Assembly (NCBI RefSeq): GCF_032854445.1
Contig: NC_088295.1
Span: forward strand, 75,110,028 to 75,174,027
Direction: 5' to 3'
Source of the DNA: Liolophura sinensis
Taxonomy: Eukaryota > Mollusca > Polyplacophora > Chitonida > Chitonidae
Length of the DNA: 64,000 nucleotides
The notes under the pieces were generated by a model. That model was not told the DNA's origin. It made no database searches and saw only the letters and a list, made by a program, of their open reading frames with translations. This document shows positions 24,401-34,259 of this stretch, piece by piece (the first letter of the stretch is position 1; every line of letters starts with the position of its first letter). The translations under genes were made by a program, and so were the position numbers.

Positions 24401-25648
24401 ACCTCTGTAACTCAATATTGTATCTTTATATGACTTTCACAAGAGCGTTGCCGCTGTCCTTGGTAAACGCTAGTGGAAAAGAAACCTGTATTATTTCAGA
24501 GATGGAACATGCGGGTAATCAGATAATAAAACGGTTTTACAATGTCTAAACTAAGTTATGTTTTCTTTTTTTTTTATCTCTGACATACATCCTACAGAAG
24601 CTTGAATAGGTTCGCGCGGTTCTCTGGACTTGCAGCACAGAATGCAGTTTGTTAGCTGCGGTTATGCTATCATGCATGAAGCAGCGACGGTGTATCATAG
24701 CGACTGAACTTGAACTAGGCCACTAGAACGCCATACCCGATTGATTTTTTTCATATATACAAAAAATTCTTTTCACTTTTTCTCTGATTAAAAGCTAGCA
24801 TGCAACCGTTCCATTTTAGGACACACGCTCACGTACACATCTCTGATAAATCGAGCCACCCTACAAAAAAGCTTTAATCTATCCTATGTTACACCTGCAT
24901 CGTTTCAATATGACCCAAAGGAAATAATTGTAGACCTGTAGCCCTGGGGTGGTTGGGACTGATAAAATATAAATATATGTACTTTCGTAAACTTTTTTCT
25001 GGAAATAATCATAAACTGACTATGTATATGGCTCGGTAGATACCAATGAGCACATCTACAAAAAAGTGTCTGCATTTTAAATCCTTTCCAAAGGAATTTC
25101 AGGTGCAAGGCCTGAATGGAGTTTCTACATACATACCAAGCAATTCCAGCAGAGGCTTCAATGACCACATAGTAAAAATATAGAATTACATCGTATTACA
25201 AAGTTCAAGTTCAATATAATTTTGGTCTAATTGCCCAAAACAGCAACAGCCGGCATACATTGTCAGTATAAGTGCAGTCTGGCTTACGTGTCGCCAAATT
25301 ACCGGTTTTGAAATTCTAGGATAGTCGAGCAAAAGGCCAACGAGGGAGCGATGGGATTGGATGCACATATATACAGACGTTCTAGAGCAATGGCCCTGCT
25401 ATTGTCACTCCCGCTGGGGTTTCCGATTAGTTCTATTTTGGCATGTGACCGAGTGGTTACGTGTTGCTGTTGTAAGCCGCCCTTACCTCTTTTCCACGAA
25501 TTCCGATGGTTGCTATCAATGTTGCCAAGGAGACAAGAATGGAAGCGTAGATGACTGCCGCCAACGAGATGTCTATTGTGACGGCACTTCTGTTCTCTCC
25601 GTACGATGTGTACGCGTAGTCATTTCTAAACGCCTTAAACCAGGACAT
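20986..25648 (-). CDS. DUOXA: Dual oxidase maturation factor (DUOXA), 8 coding exons
   Basis: DUOXA is a multi-pass ER/plasma-membrane protein that pairs with dual oxidase, allowing its folding, ER exit and peroxide production. Minus-strand coding exons are 25487-25648, 24263-24320, 23888-24022, 23211-23270, 22356-22509, 21884-22095, 21593-21747 and 20986-21405. They sum to 1356 nt with every phase matching, giving 451 residues plus stop. Family marks include MSWFKAFRND at the start, GIRGK (49-53), RVVYSLFIGAALL (61-73), a VNITL sequon (113-117), HYNERLQW (129-136) and LEKGLPEPIL (150-159). Five hydrophobic segments fit the family topology: about 28-50, 57-78, 182-204, 205-228 and 253-275. 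The 313-451 tail is Ser/Thr/Glu-rich, unrecognised and longer than in human DUOXA. Start chosen at the family-like MSWF; in-frame upstream exons may extend it. Confidence 0.95.
21593..21747 (-). CDS. DUOXA: DUOXA exon 7: last membrane helix
   Basis: Acceptor ttattgttacag, donor ttg|gtaggt. Completes the fifth helix (LLGLLLLLLDWVI) and continues into an acidic patch (EEDEDE) that begins the cytoplasmic tail. Confidence 0.92.
21884..22095 (-). CDS. DUOXA: DUOXA exon 6: membrane helices 3-5
   Basis: Acceptor ttttatgtag, donor cg|gtgagt. Encodes FAFWLVTNVLLS and YGSAMFLLSGI, resembling the vertebrate helix 3-4 region, then a loop and the start of helix 5 (WSFWLMVAAG). Confidence 0.95.
22356..22509 (-). 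CDS. DUOXA: DUOXA exon 5: second extracellular loop
   Basis: Carries LEKGLPEPILSVASYF, the most diagnostic DUOXA stretch, and begins helix 3 (GYFAYVLLW). The acceptor is a tandem cag-tag; using the second AG removes one valine codon and keeps the frame. Confidence 0.95.
23211..23270 (-). CDS. DUOXA: DUOXA exon 4
   Basis: A 60-nt exon with acceptor tctctttttcag and donor gatg|gtaagc. Encodes the HYNERLQWF region of the extracellular loop, matching the position of YNEQFTW-type sequence in vertebrates. Confidence 0.9.
23888..24022 (-). CDS. DUOXA: DUOXA exon 3
   Basis: Acceptor ttttgttcag, donor tctg|gtaagt. Encodes the end of helix 2 and the first part of the loop with the conserved NIT glycosylation sequon (114-116) in a GLSSVNITL context. 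Confidence 0.92.
24263..24320 (-). CDS. DUOXA: DUOXA exon 2: membrane helix 2
   Basis: A 58-nt exon bounded by tctgttaaacag and ctag|gtgagt. RWSTFIRVVYSLFIGAALL is close to the vertebrate RVVTSLFIGAAIL-type helix. Confidence 0.93.
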
Positions 25649-25649
25649 T
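25487..25649 (-). CDS. DUOXA: DUOXA exon 1 of the core protein
   Basis: Starts with the acceptor gatattttcag followed by a single A and then the ATG (25646-25648). Encodes residues 1-54 with helix 1 and GIRGKE; donor gag|gtaagg. The splice acceptor directly before the ATG means at least one upstream exon exists. Confidence 0.92.
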
Positions 25650-26450
25650 CTGAAAATATCAATACGTTTAATGTCAATAACACGTTTTACTGAAGGTAAA
25701 AAAAAAGCACATCTTCATACACAAGAAATAGTGCAGCCGATTTTAAACATGTTAAAATCTGTCAAAGCTGTCAAAAGGAAATGGACAACACGTCAGTCAA
25801 CCACCTATCATGCCAGGGTCTTTTCCGCCTTCTCTCTTAATGTGGTATGATAATTAATTTTGACACAGCGAGAAGCTTGTAATCATAAATGTATTAAAGG
25901 CTCATTGACGGCATTTTGTTTATTATCCTGCAAGTTGACGTACACAACATGTAACAAGAGTTAATTCCGAAGGTCTCACTGCATGCTGGTGTGGCTAGTA
26001 CCTGCATGCCACTGTCAGGGTGGTTTTTAAACCATTGATATATAAGTGTGGGGGAATATTCTATAATTAGTCCAAGAAGGAATATATAGTAAAGTCTAGA
26101 TTTTATCAGCGGGTAACATGCACTGGTTGGAGGGATTGCAGCGAGAAAATGAGAGATAAGATACATTAGAGGCAGTGAACCTTTACAGGCATATACATAC
26201 ATACAATGACATGCACAGATGAAACTAAAAGTAGGGTGTTTGAGGGGTTTATTTTTGTCCTTCGTCAAGCAAAAGTTTGGCCGACATCACTGTACACTAT
26301 GAACAATGCGAGAGCTGGCAATAATCGCATAATTAGCGCCTATATTCTGGCGTTATAATACCAGAAATATGGAATGAACGTGTCACATATGTATATCTGA
26401 AAAAAAAGGATTAAAGAAACATTTATCCCAAAATAATCAACAATCCTTAC

Positions 26451-26515
26451 CTGTCAAATTCCGACCCGTTGTAATCCATCGTGCTAACAAGTGTCTCATC
26501 TAAAATTAGCGACAT
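26451..26515 (-). CDS. Candidate proximal alternative first exon of DUOXA
   Basis: Minus strand: ATG at 26513-26515 opens a frame starting MSLILDETLV, passes a second ATG (MDYNGSEFD) and ends at donor gacag|gtaagg (26449-26450). Spliced to 25649 it stays in frame (AG + A = Arg) and would add 22 residues before MSWF. Evidence is donor quality, phase match and an upstream TATA-like run; there is no family similarity. Confidence 0.45.
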
Positions 26516-26592
26516 TGTTTGAATGTTTCGCCTCAAACAAGCTGAATGTTACGATAAAATTTACTCCCTGCTTAACATGAAGGCGTGTTTGG

Positions 26593-26603
26593 TATATATA
26601 TAT
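26593..26603 (-). promoter_or_regulatory. TATA-like run upstream of the proximal DUOXA exon
   Basis: A tatatatatat run lies about 80 bp upstream, on the minus strand, of the candidate start at 26515, leaving room for a short leader. AT-rich runs are common in this DNA, so support is weak. Confidence 0.25.
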
Positions 26604-27380
26604 CTTAGTAGGGGTAGTGTAGCCTATCACTACCAATCAGCTGTCATTTCCAACAAGCACAGACTGCCGTCTATCCTCTCAACTACCCATAGCTACCACT
26701 ATGCATGAAATGCCAGCCCAGCAGTCTTGCTTCTACACCAACCTTTGACATCTGGAGTTGTCGCGCGCTCACTACTGATAGGGGGGGCTTCTCTATAGTG
26801 ATGCGCTGTAGTGATGTGTATGCCGGGACACTTTAAAAATGGGATCGTCTACATCTGAGTGATCATATAAAAAAATAAATCTCTCGAGATACCCCAAACC
26901 ATTACGAAAAAACGTGTAAGAGGCATACTCCAGGTTATAAACCGATCTTTCCATATAACGTTTATTCAGATAAAAAATACAAACCCTTAGGCATCCTAAG
27001 GTACCCTGACCCTAAAATTTTGTAAGTATATTTGGGGAGGGGGGGGGGGGCGTTACCAAAACAAAAAATTAGCTTAAACTAAGATTTAAAAATAGGTCTT
27101 GTAAATGTGTGTGAACTGTACCGATGTAAATCATCTTTAGTTGAATACGACTAACCAGGTATATAGATATGAAAGACAGAAACACCGTATGAAAGGGATG
27201 ACAAAGTAAGCCAGCAGTATATAGATAACGAGCCTTATGTTATCGTCAAGGTCGTACAATGCTCATTTATAAAGACGCGAGCTCCAGCATATGATAGAGA
27301 TGAGATATAATGAACAAAAAAGTTCACATAATTTACACAAGACAAATAACATGCAATAAGAAAGAAGACAGGGCACCCAC

Positions 27381-27442
27381 CTGTTTGTTGTCCGTGATAA
27401 TGTAGCTTCTAAGTTTTCTTGAGAAATAAATACTCGCACCTG
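27381..27442 (-). CDS. Candidate distal leader exon 2 of DUOXA
   Basis: A 62-nt open segment between acceptor gtttgtttattcag and donor aacag|gtgggt. It starts at phase 0 and ends at phase 2, exactly what is needed between the exon at 30832 (ATG TCG) and the core exon at 25649. It would encode QVRVFISQEN followed by LEATLSRTTN. Its acceptor is a cag-cag tandem. Inferred from phase and splice consensus only. Confidence 0.4.
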
Positions 27443-28360
27443 CTGAATAAACAAACAAACTTAAGCATTAATCATTCTGTTGATCATTAACGTTTGTGTT
27501 TAGTCAACACTTTCAATTTTGATATCAGTAAATTTGTCCTTTTTCACAACAATGTGTCAAATACAATCTCTATATATACATGTAGCAAAGTACTTATAGT
27601 AATTTTCAATGTACATGAAAGGAATATTGTCGTTTAATATCTCTCATTTGTTCAAATAAACGCCTACAGTGTCGATTTATGTACAGTTAGACTATAACTA
27701 GTTTCGTTTTCGGATCTGTTGAAAAGGACAATCAATACACTGGATGATTTCATCTAACATAATTTAGGTGTATATGTTGCTTATGTTCCAGAGAATATAT
27801 TGAATGTTTCAGAGCGTTGGGCTTGTAGGCATTAAGCAGTTTCATCACACCTTATGAATGAGTAAGACCATATAAATACCACACAACTATTTGTATGCTC
27901 ATCAGGTAAGGATTGGACGCATATATTAGATTTAACACGACATGCTGCGGTTAAGTTTAGTCGCCAGGTCTGAAGTAAGTTATGTTCACCCAAGAAGTGT
28001 AGACTACGACTGGCCAATAAAAACACGAGGAGCGGTTATTTCTATTGATATTAACTTTGAAGCATTTATTTAATAACGGAGAGGATCGGAATCAATGTTT
28101 TTGCCCCCTGGAGCATGCGCAACCGGTTTGTGAGGCCCTTCCTGTATACATATGCCCCAAGCGCTGCCGGGAACTGTATGCAAAGAACGTCACAGTTGTA
28201 TAAAATAACGACAGTTCCTCACAAAAAATAGGAAGGAGCGACGACGAATACACAGATAAAAACGCAATAATTAGACACATGTACTAATCAACTTCGTCCC
28301 CCCACAAGGTTTCTCTTCCGTATTTTGTGTTCAACCAAGATCATGTAACATGTCAGTCCA

Positions 28361-28450
28361 CCCATGCCTCGCTGAAATCGCGAGTCGCGAAACATGCCTC
28401 GCTGAAATTGTGAGTCGCAACACTTGCCTCCCTGAAATCGTGAGTAGCGA
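28361..28450. repeat. Three-copy 30-bp tandem repeat
   Basis: Three diverged units of 30 bp starting catgcctcgctgaaatcgcg. It lies upstream of the candidate leader exons, in the long 5' intron of DUOXA. Confidence 0.8.
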
Positions 28451-30504
28451 TGTTCAGCTATTGACTATGTAGATCAGTGTATTAAATAGCTGCATGTCTT
28501 CTTAAAGACTTCAAATAATTTCAGTTATGTCTGAAGCGGTTGTACTGATTGTGTTAATCGTTTTTTATGTTGCCTGAGGCCTTGTCAGGGACTCAAAATT
28601 TAAAACGGGAAAAAAGGTTGGCTAACAGATTGAATGACTTGATAAAGAGACGACTACGACCACGTGAAAAGAATTACTTGTGTGGCGAAATTAGGTCGAC
28701 ATTGTAAAAAAATTCAAGTGGTGTAGACCGGGCTTAAACTTCACATAAAGAAAACGAAGAGGGTACGAGAACAACAACAACGTTAACCTGCACGTAGACC
28801 AGTTTTCATTTATGTCCACACTCCACAGTTTGTGATGATTGCACACGAAACCATGAAAAGACAGACAAGAGGCCAACAAAACTTCGGGTGAACTTACAAT
28901 AAGATAAAAAGGCCAAGAATCAAACAAAAATACAAATAGCCAGTAATGTCTGTCTCGAAGTTATTGCTTCTTCAGTGCAGATCTTCTAAAGCGGAGCTAG
29001 TTTGTAACAGTTTGCTCTACACTACCGATGTACAGACAACGAAGCCGTCGCCTGTCACTCGTTGTCAATATTGAACCAACGTCCACGCGGCAAGGTCACG
29101 GGCGATGGAGGTCACGAACATCAACCAGGAGTTAACGTTTACTTAGATTCCAAGATGTGTAAAATACTGGACGTAAAATCGTTAATGACATTGGCATGAA
29201 AACAAAAGGCAGAACTCTTCAGGTCAGTGTCATTACAACTTATTACGGCTTATTGGTTACGCTCGAGGATGGATGAAAATGTGTCCGTTACTGTCTCCAC
29301 TATACGGAGAAGAGCCTGCGTTTCAAAAATGATGAAGTCTACCCTCTGGCTCAAAGCCAGCAATTACAATTGATTTGGCGGAGGAAGTGGAGTTTTTACA
29401 ACAGTTTTCCTTTGCACTCTGACCTCCAACTTTCCAGATATCCAATAATCTGTTTGACATACATGATAATTGCGTAGTTAACCTTGTTGTTACAAATTGA
29501 AGTTAATGGCATGTTATATACAGACTGCGTTGACTTTGCTGGGATCAACTGTGTATAAACATTGCGATATATGGCAGACATTTCCTCGCACGACTATTCA
29601 GAATTTTGTTGTCATTTGGGGTTGGGATTGTGAAGAAATACCTCATGTATTATGCTAAGAGTTTTCAAGAAATAATACCTATAGTGAAGTTTAACAAGAT
29701 AGCTATACTACGTATACGTTAGAATATACACATGCTGGAATAGGAAGCTATTCATTAGGAATATTAGTAATATCCCTAATCACACAGGTTTGGATCATTA
29801 TATAGAAATCACCCAAAGCTGTATCGCATAAAGTTGACTATTGGTTCCATGGTTACCGTAATGCAAGTACTTCTAACTTGTCCCACGGAGACAATTCCAA
29901 ATGACTATCTAAATCCAGGCTGTTCAGTGGATATATAATTAGTCTAATGCATCCTGGTGTCGTTGTGTGCATTGCGATTATAAGACTATGCTAACATATG
30001 TCACTTCTGTGTACCTCGGCATTCACATAAATACGACATGGTGGATTCACATACCTGCGCAGAACTTGCAATGCCTGTTAAGCGAGTGTAATTTAGCCAG
30101 CATAGGCAGCGCGAGAGCAGGTTAGGCAGATTCACGGTCAGAAAAGATTGGTCAGCAAATATGGTAAATATTCCTTGCAGCTGACAACCATGCGAGCTCG
30201 CTAACAACACGAATATTTCTTAGCGAAAATATGTGAGCAATGATTTTGTAAAAGCGTTTATTTACTCTTCTATTTTCGTTTCGTTCACTATAGGGATAAA
30301 TACGTGGTTACGTTAGAGCTGGGATAAGCTGATATATATCCAGGCTAACAGAGATACCCCACTGCTGAAGGAAATCCGCCGTTCACAACGTTATTGAAGA
30401 AAAAAAAGATCCTGGCATGATGAGAGATGAATGAAGCATTGCCGGATGTGAGCGAATATTCAGCCAGAGAAACATTTAAGGAAGTCATTTATATAGCTAG
30501 CACA

Positions 30505-30640
30505 AGGAAGTCAAATGTATTCAACTTACGAAAGTCAAATTTAGTCAACTCATAAAAGACAAATGTAATCAACTCACTATAGACAAATGTACTAAAACTC
30601 ACGAAACACAAATGTACTAAAACTCACGAAGGTGCAGTCA
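30505..30640. repeat. Short degenerate repeat (~28 bp)
   Basis: Four to five diverged units around gacaaatgtactaaaactca and cgaaagtcaaat. Located just downstream of the candidate distal DUOXA promoter. Confidence 0.6.
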
Positions 30641-30831
30641 ACGCAAAATGCCATCTGTAGTCAACTCTTGATGCTCAACTCACGAAACTGTTCTCAAGAA
30701 TGTCACCTATACAGTCAGTTCAAGAAAGTCAGCTAAGGAATGAGTCATATCGATGCTACCGTGAATGAATACAAAATCTGTCTCTAAATTCTTAAATATC
30801 TCTTAAATATCAGGAATGATTACTTACTTAC

Positions 30832-31043
30832 CGACATCTTGAGATCCACTCAATTCGAATAACTCTTGGGTAACAGGAGACTTAACACCTTAATTAACGA
30901 CGAACGTATCGTTTAGGTAGAAACGAGTTCTGAATACCTCTACCTCAGTATTCTACATAGTTACGTGTAGTACAATCAAAGAGATTCACAACAGCGCCTC
31001 ACAATCAACAGCAATCTCCAGCAGGAAATCCAAAGCATCAAAG
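30832..31043 (-). other. Candidate distal first exon of DUOXA
   Basis: Minus strand: ctcaag ATG TCG | gtaagtaag, with the ATG at 30835-30837 and a strong donor at 30830-30831. An in-frame TGA five codons before the ATG means translation would start there. Joined through 27381-27442 it reads in frame into MSWF, adding 23 residues. Joined directly to 25649 it gives only a six-codon upstream frame overlapping the main ATG. The 5' end is placed about 30 bp after a TATA box and is approximate. Confidence 0.4.
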
Positions 31044-31069
31044 AAGCTAAAGAGCGACTTGGAGGAGTC

Positions 31070-31076
31070 TTTATAC
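31070..31076 (-). promoter_or_regulatory. Candidate TATA box of the distal DUOXA promoter
   Basis: Minus-strand ggtataaag (tataaag core), about 235 bp upstream of the candidate first-exon ATG. It is a good TATA match followed by mixed, less AT-rich sequence. The start site is inferred near 31040. Confidence 0.4.
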
Positions 31077-31079
31077 CTC

Positions 31080-32985
31080 ATTGTCTCCGTTTTTGTCGTT
31101 GAATGACCAAATTAACGGTGGGAGTTAGTGGAGCGAAGTTGTGCCCCGGGACGGTTATGCAGTGTAATACCCGGGGTTTAACCCACAACCGTCCTGGACG
31201 AAACCTTGGGGCCGTATGGGTCCCGCTGCAGCCTCCGTTGCCAGCAGTCTGTATGGATAAGACTTAGCTGAAGCGTGATCGAAATGCTTCATACTTTACA
31301 GGTTTGTTTTCCAGGTAAACCGTCTAAGCCTCCAGTTTTCTTCGCAGACATACCTCTGTCATTATTCGCATATGGCTGAAGCTGATAAAAGTTGTCTGCT
31401 TAGGCGCAAACAGAGCAATACACAACAACGGCCCACAAATCGTAAATTTGGTAACTTGGGATGCATCAATTCTATATTTTTCGCGTTGAGACAAACTGTC
31501 ATGGCATCGTTGCTTGAGGAGGTGGGGATGTTAAATTGAATGCGCAAAACAACGTCAATATCGCTCTCTCCCTCTCTACCCTACAGCCGTCAACGTTTAA
31601 CAAATACCATGGGTAGGCTTTCCCCTGAATCCTGTGTTTTGAGCCTAATTCCTGTTCACCTTTGACACGTGCGGGTTCAAGCCAATAACAAATCGACGCT
31701 AATATTTTAGGCAGGGTTTAACCTGGCTGTAGTTTCTGCCAGGGCCGGCACTGACACACCGGATAACCCGTGAGCGTGGCACACAGTTCCTTCAACGGCT
31801 GAACGTGTTTCCAGTCACACAACAGACACACTAAGGACAGCTTCGTCAGATCTGCACAGCCACTAACCCTCAAATACACATTGCGACTTCTCTGTTTGTC
31901 TTGAGATTACGATAAAGCTAGTAGAAGCACAACATAGATGCGTCCGTTTAAGAAAGTCAGTCCGCCGATGCCACCTATTTTGTGTCATTTTCAGAATGTA
32001 TCAGATTTTTTTTCATTCATGTGTGTCAGTACTGTCCAAAGTAATCACTGACGTCAGTAGTTACACACACCGCCAAATGCGTCATTTACGATCAAGTTTT
32101 GGGTTAAAACGAATTATCTTTATTACATTATTAAATACCCTTAAGTATTGTAAGCTGTTTGTCGATTACCACTGGGTAATGGATCTACCATTTTAATACC
32201 TTCCATTCGATCGTATAGACCCACAAGTGAAATTATACAGTGGATAAACAGAAACACGTGCTACTGTTATACACTGAATTCTTACTTTAATTTTTGTCGA
32301 TCCAAATAGATGATCACATATATGATTAACAAAGACATAACACTGTGGGCCTACTCGGCGGATTATGTTTCAAGAAAGTTCTCCAGGAGTGGGAGGAAGG
32401 TTATTGTAAATATTTAACTGTGAAATAGAACTGAAAGTTCTTTACCTCTTAAAACACCGATGCTATGTATCATGTATATATGCATACTTAAGTAAAGATT
32501 ACATGAATTGCGCTTTGTCTGTGCAACACTTTTCCGGGCTACGCCCAGACACAAGCGTTTTTCCCCTATTACCTTCAACGTAGCACGAGTCCATCATAAC
32601 CACACGGTTTGGGGAAAAAATTCATTTTAAACATTACCCCTTATTATTTAATTGCTTTTGGTTTGAAAGGTTTCGTATTTGACATTGATCTAAAATGGAT
32701 CATCCCATTACTTGCCCGTTGGCTTGGGTGTGATAGTTTACATAGAGCAATGTTCAGATGCATTTTGAAGAGACATTATCTGTTTCAATTAAGACTTTAT
32801 TTGCATATTTTTGCCCAGAGTGTGTTTCATATCTCACGTGATGTTAATTTATTTATCACACTTCCGGATACGCCCACCTGCATGTAGTTTGACAAGCATC
32901 CCGTCAGCAATGTATAATTTAAAATTAATATCTGATTAACAATGGAGGTAAATTGGTAAGCTTTTGCAAAAATTCTTATTTTGAA
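31080..32985. other. Spacer upstream of DUOXA, no gene seen
   Basis: The portion at 31130-31260 is GC-richer than its surroundings and could be regulatory. Open frames here are short and unrecognised. Confidence 0.35.
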
Positions 32986-32989
32986 TTTA

Positions 32990-33228
32990 TCTATTACATC
33001 TTGAGGCATCATGTGAACAATTAAAATCAAATTAATTACGAACGGAACTGGGTTTAGCCATGCACTGGAGGTCATGCGGCTGTATCATTTGACATTCTCC
33101 CAAGCCTTTTTTGTCAAACAGCTGCAGCTAATTAGGAGCGACTGTTACGTAAATGGTTAGTAAAATCTAAATTCCCCCCCCCCCCCATCTTCATGTACCT
33201 CCATGAGAAGAATCTTTTTTCGACTCTT
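32990..33228 (+). repeat. Source copy of a 223-239 bp duplicated segment
   Basis: Nearly identical (about ten differences) to 33931-34153, in direct orientation. This copy contains a C13 run (about 33175-33187) with flanking bases that the second copy lacks. Confidence 0.9.
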
Positions 33229-33364
33229 ATTCACACCTTTATATATTTCCTACTCTATTTCTCGATTCTTCACATTTTTCTATTGCTAACCGTTAAGAAT
33301 CAGTTTCTCTTATATAAAACTACTATGTTATAGCTCCAATCAATCCTTGCAGGACTATTCAACA

Positions 33365-33515
33365 TGTACATCTAAAGGAATCCCTGATTCGCCTATGGCT
33401 TTAAATCAGGAGGTTCGTAAGGTGCCTGGCGAAGGGCGATGACTTCTCTCGGGCTCGGCGTCGTTTCCCAAACCTTTAACCCAAACGCAGTAGGTGTGAA
33501 GTACCACGTTAAGCC
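33365..33515 (+). mobile_element. Second SINE-family body fragment
   Basis: Contains aaatcaggaggttcgtaagg, tgcctggcgaagggcgatg and a cgggctcggc segment. Parallel segments occur at 51610-51700, 55665-55745 and 57650-57720, defining a shared body module. Confidence 0.6.
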
Positions 33516-33831
33516 CCAATAAAATGAATCACTTTAAACGAATCCTGTAGCTACATGTATCATGCACCATTCGGTACTGTCTGACTATTGCCTTCCACGC
33601 AGACTTACTCATCCACTCTTTCGGCCACTCAGCTTTACAATCTCCATATATTACCATGACACCAAAACTGACAACACGCTAACGGTGCACATCTATCTTC
33701 TGACACTTCACACGGTGACCTTCCTGTCACACCTACTAAATTTGTCGGTCACTTATTGAATTATTGATAGATGGATTTAGTTATATAAAGCGACCTTCGT
33801 TCTCAAGTATGAACAACTTTATACTTAAATA

Positions 33832-34257
33832 TTTAAGTATTTATTTGATTGGTGTTTTACGCCGTAGTCAAGAATATTTCACGGCGGCCAGCATTATGGT
33901 GGGAGGAAACCACAAGTTGCTGACAGGCCTTCTATTACATCTTGAGGCATCATGTGAACAATTAAAATCAGATTAATTACGAACGGAACTGGGTTTAGCC
34001 ATGCACTGGAGGTCATCCGTCTGTATCATTTGACATTCAACCAAGCTGTTTTTGTCAAACAGCCGCAGCTAATTAGGAGCGACTATTACGTAAATGGTTA
34101 GTAAAATCTCCATCTTCATGTACCTCCATGCGAAGAATCTTTTTTCGACTCTTGCCCACAGCATGAGCTGGACTTGAACTCACAGCGACCGGGTGAGAGG
34201 TTCCTGGGCCAATACGCTGAGCTAGTGCGCTAACCAACTGAGCCACGGAGGTCCCAT
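33832..34257 (-). mobile_element. SINE interrupted by a 223-bp insertion
   Basis: The 3' half lies at 33832-33930 and the tRNA head at 34154-34257, both minus strand; they belong to one element split by 33931-34153. Read on the minus strand the head has an intact A-box (gtggctcagttggttagcgc) and B-box (gagttcaagtccagctcatg). About 20 bp of body sequence is missing at the junction, and another ~35 bp (the gggcagagcccggg segment) is deleted at 33911. Confidence 0.88.
33931..34153 (+). repeat. Templated copy of 32990-33228 inside a SINE
   Basis: Begins tctattacatcttgaggcat and ends tttttcgactctt. No target-site duplication flanks it and SINE bases are lost at the junction, which suits break repair by copying from 0.7 kb away better than transposition. 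Confidence 0.85.
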
Positions 34258-34259
34258 TA

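Noticed and set aside
25351-25693. Plus-strand frames of 67 and 110 codons
   Set aside because: They are antisense to DUOXA core exon 1.
34154-34257. Functional tRNA gene
   Set aside because: A- and B-boxes are present, but the sequence is the head of a SINE with the family 3' part nearby and no convincing acceptor-stem pairing.
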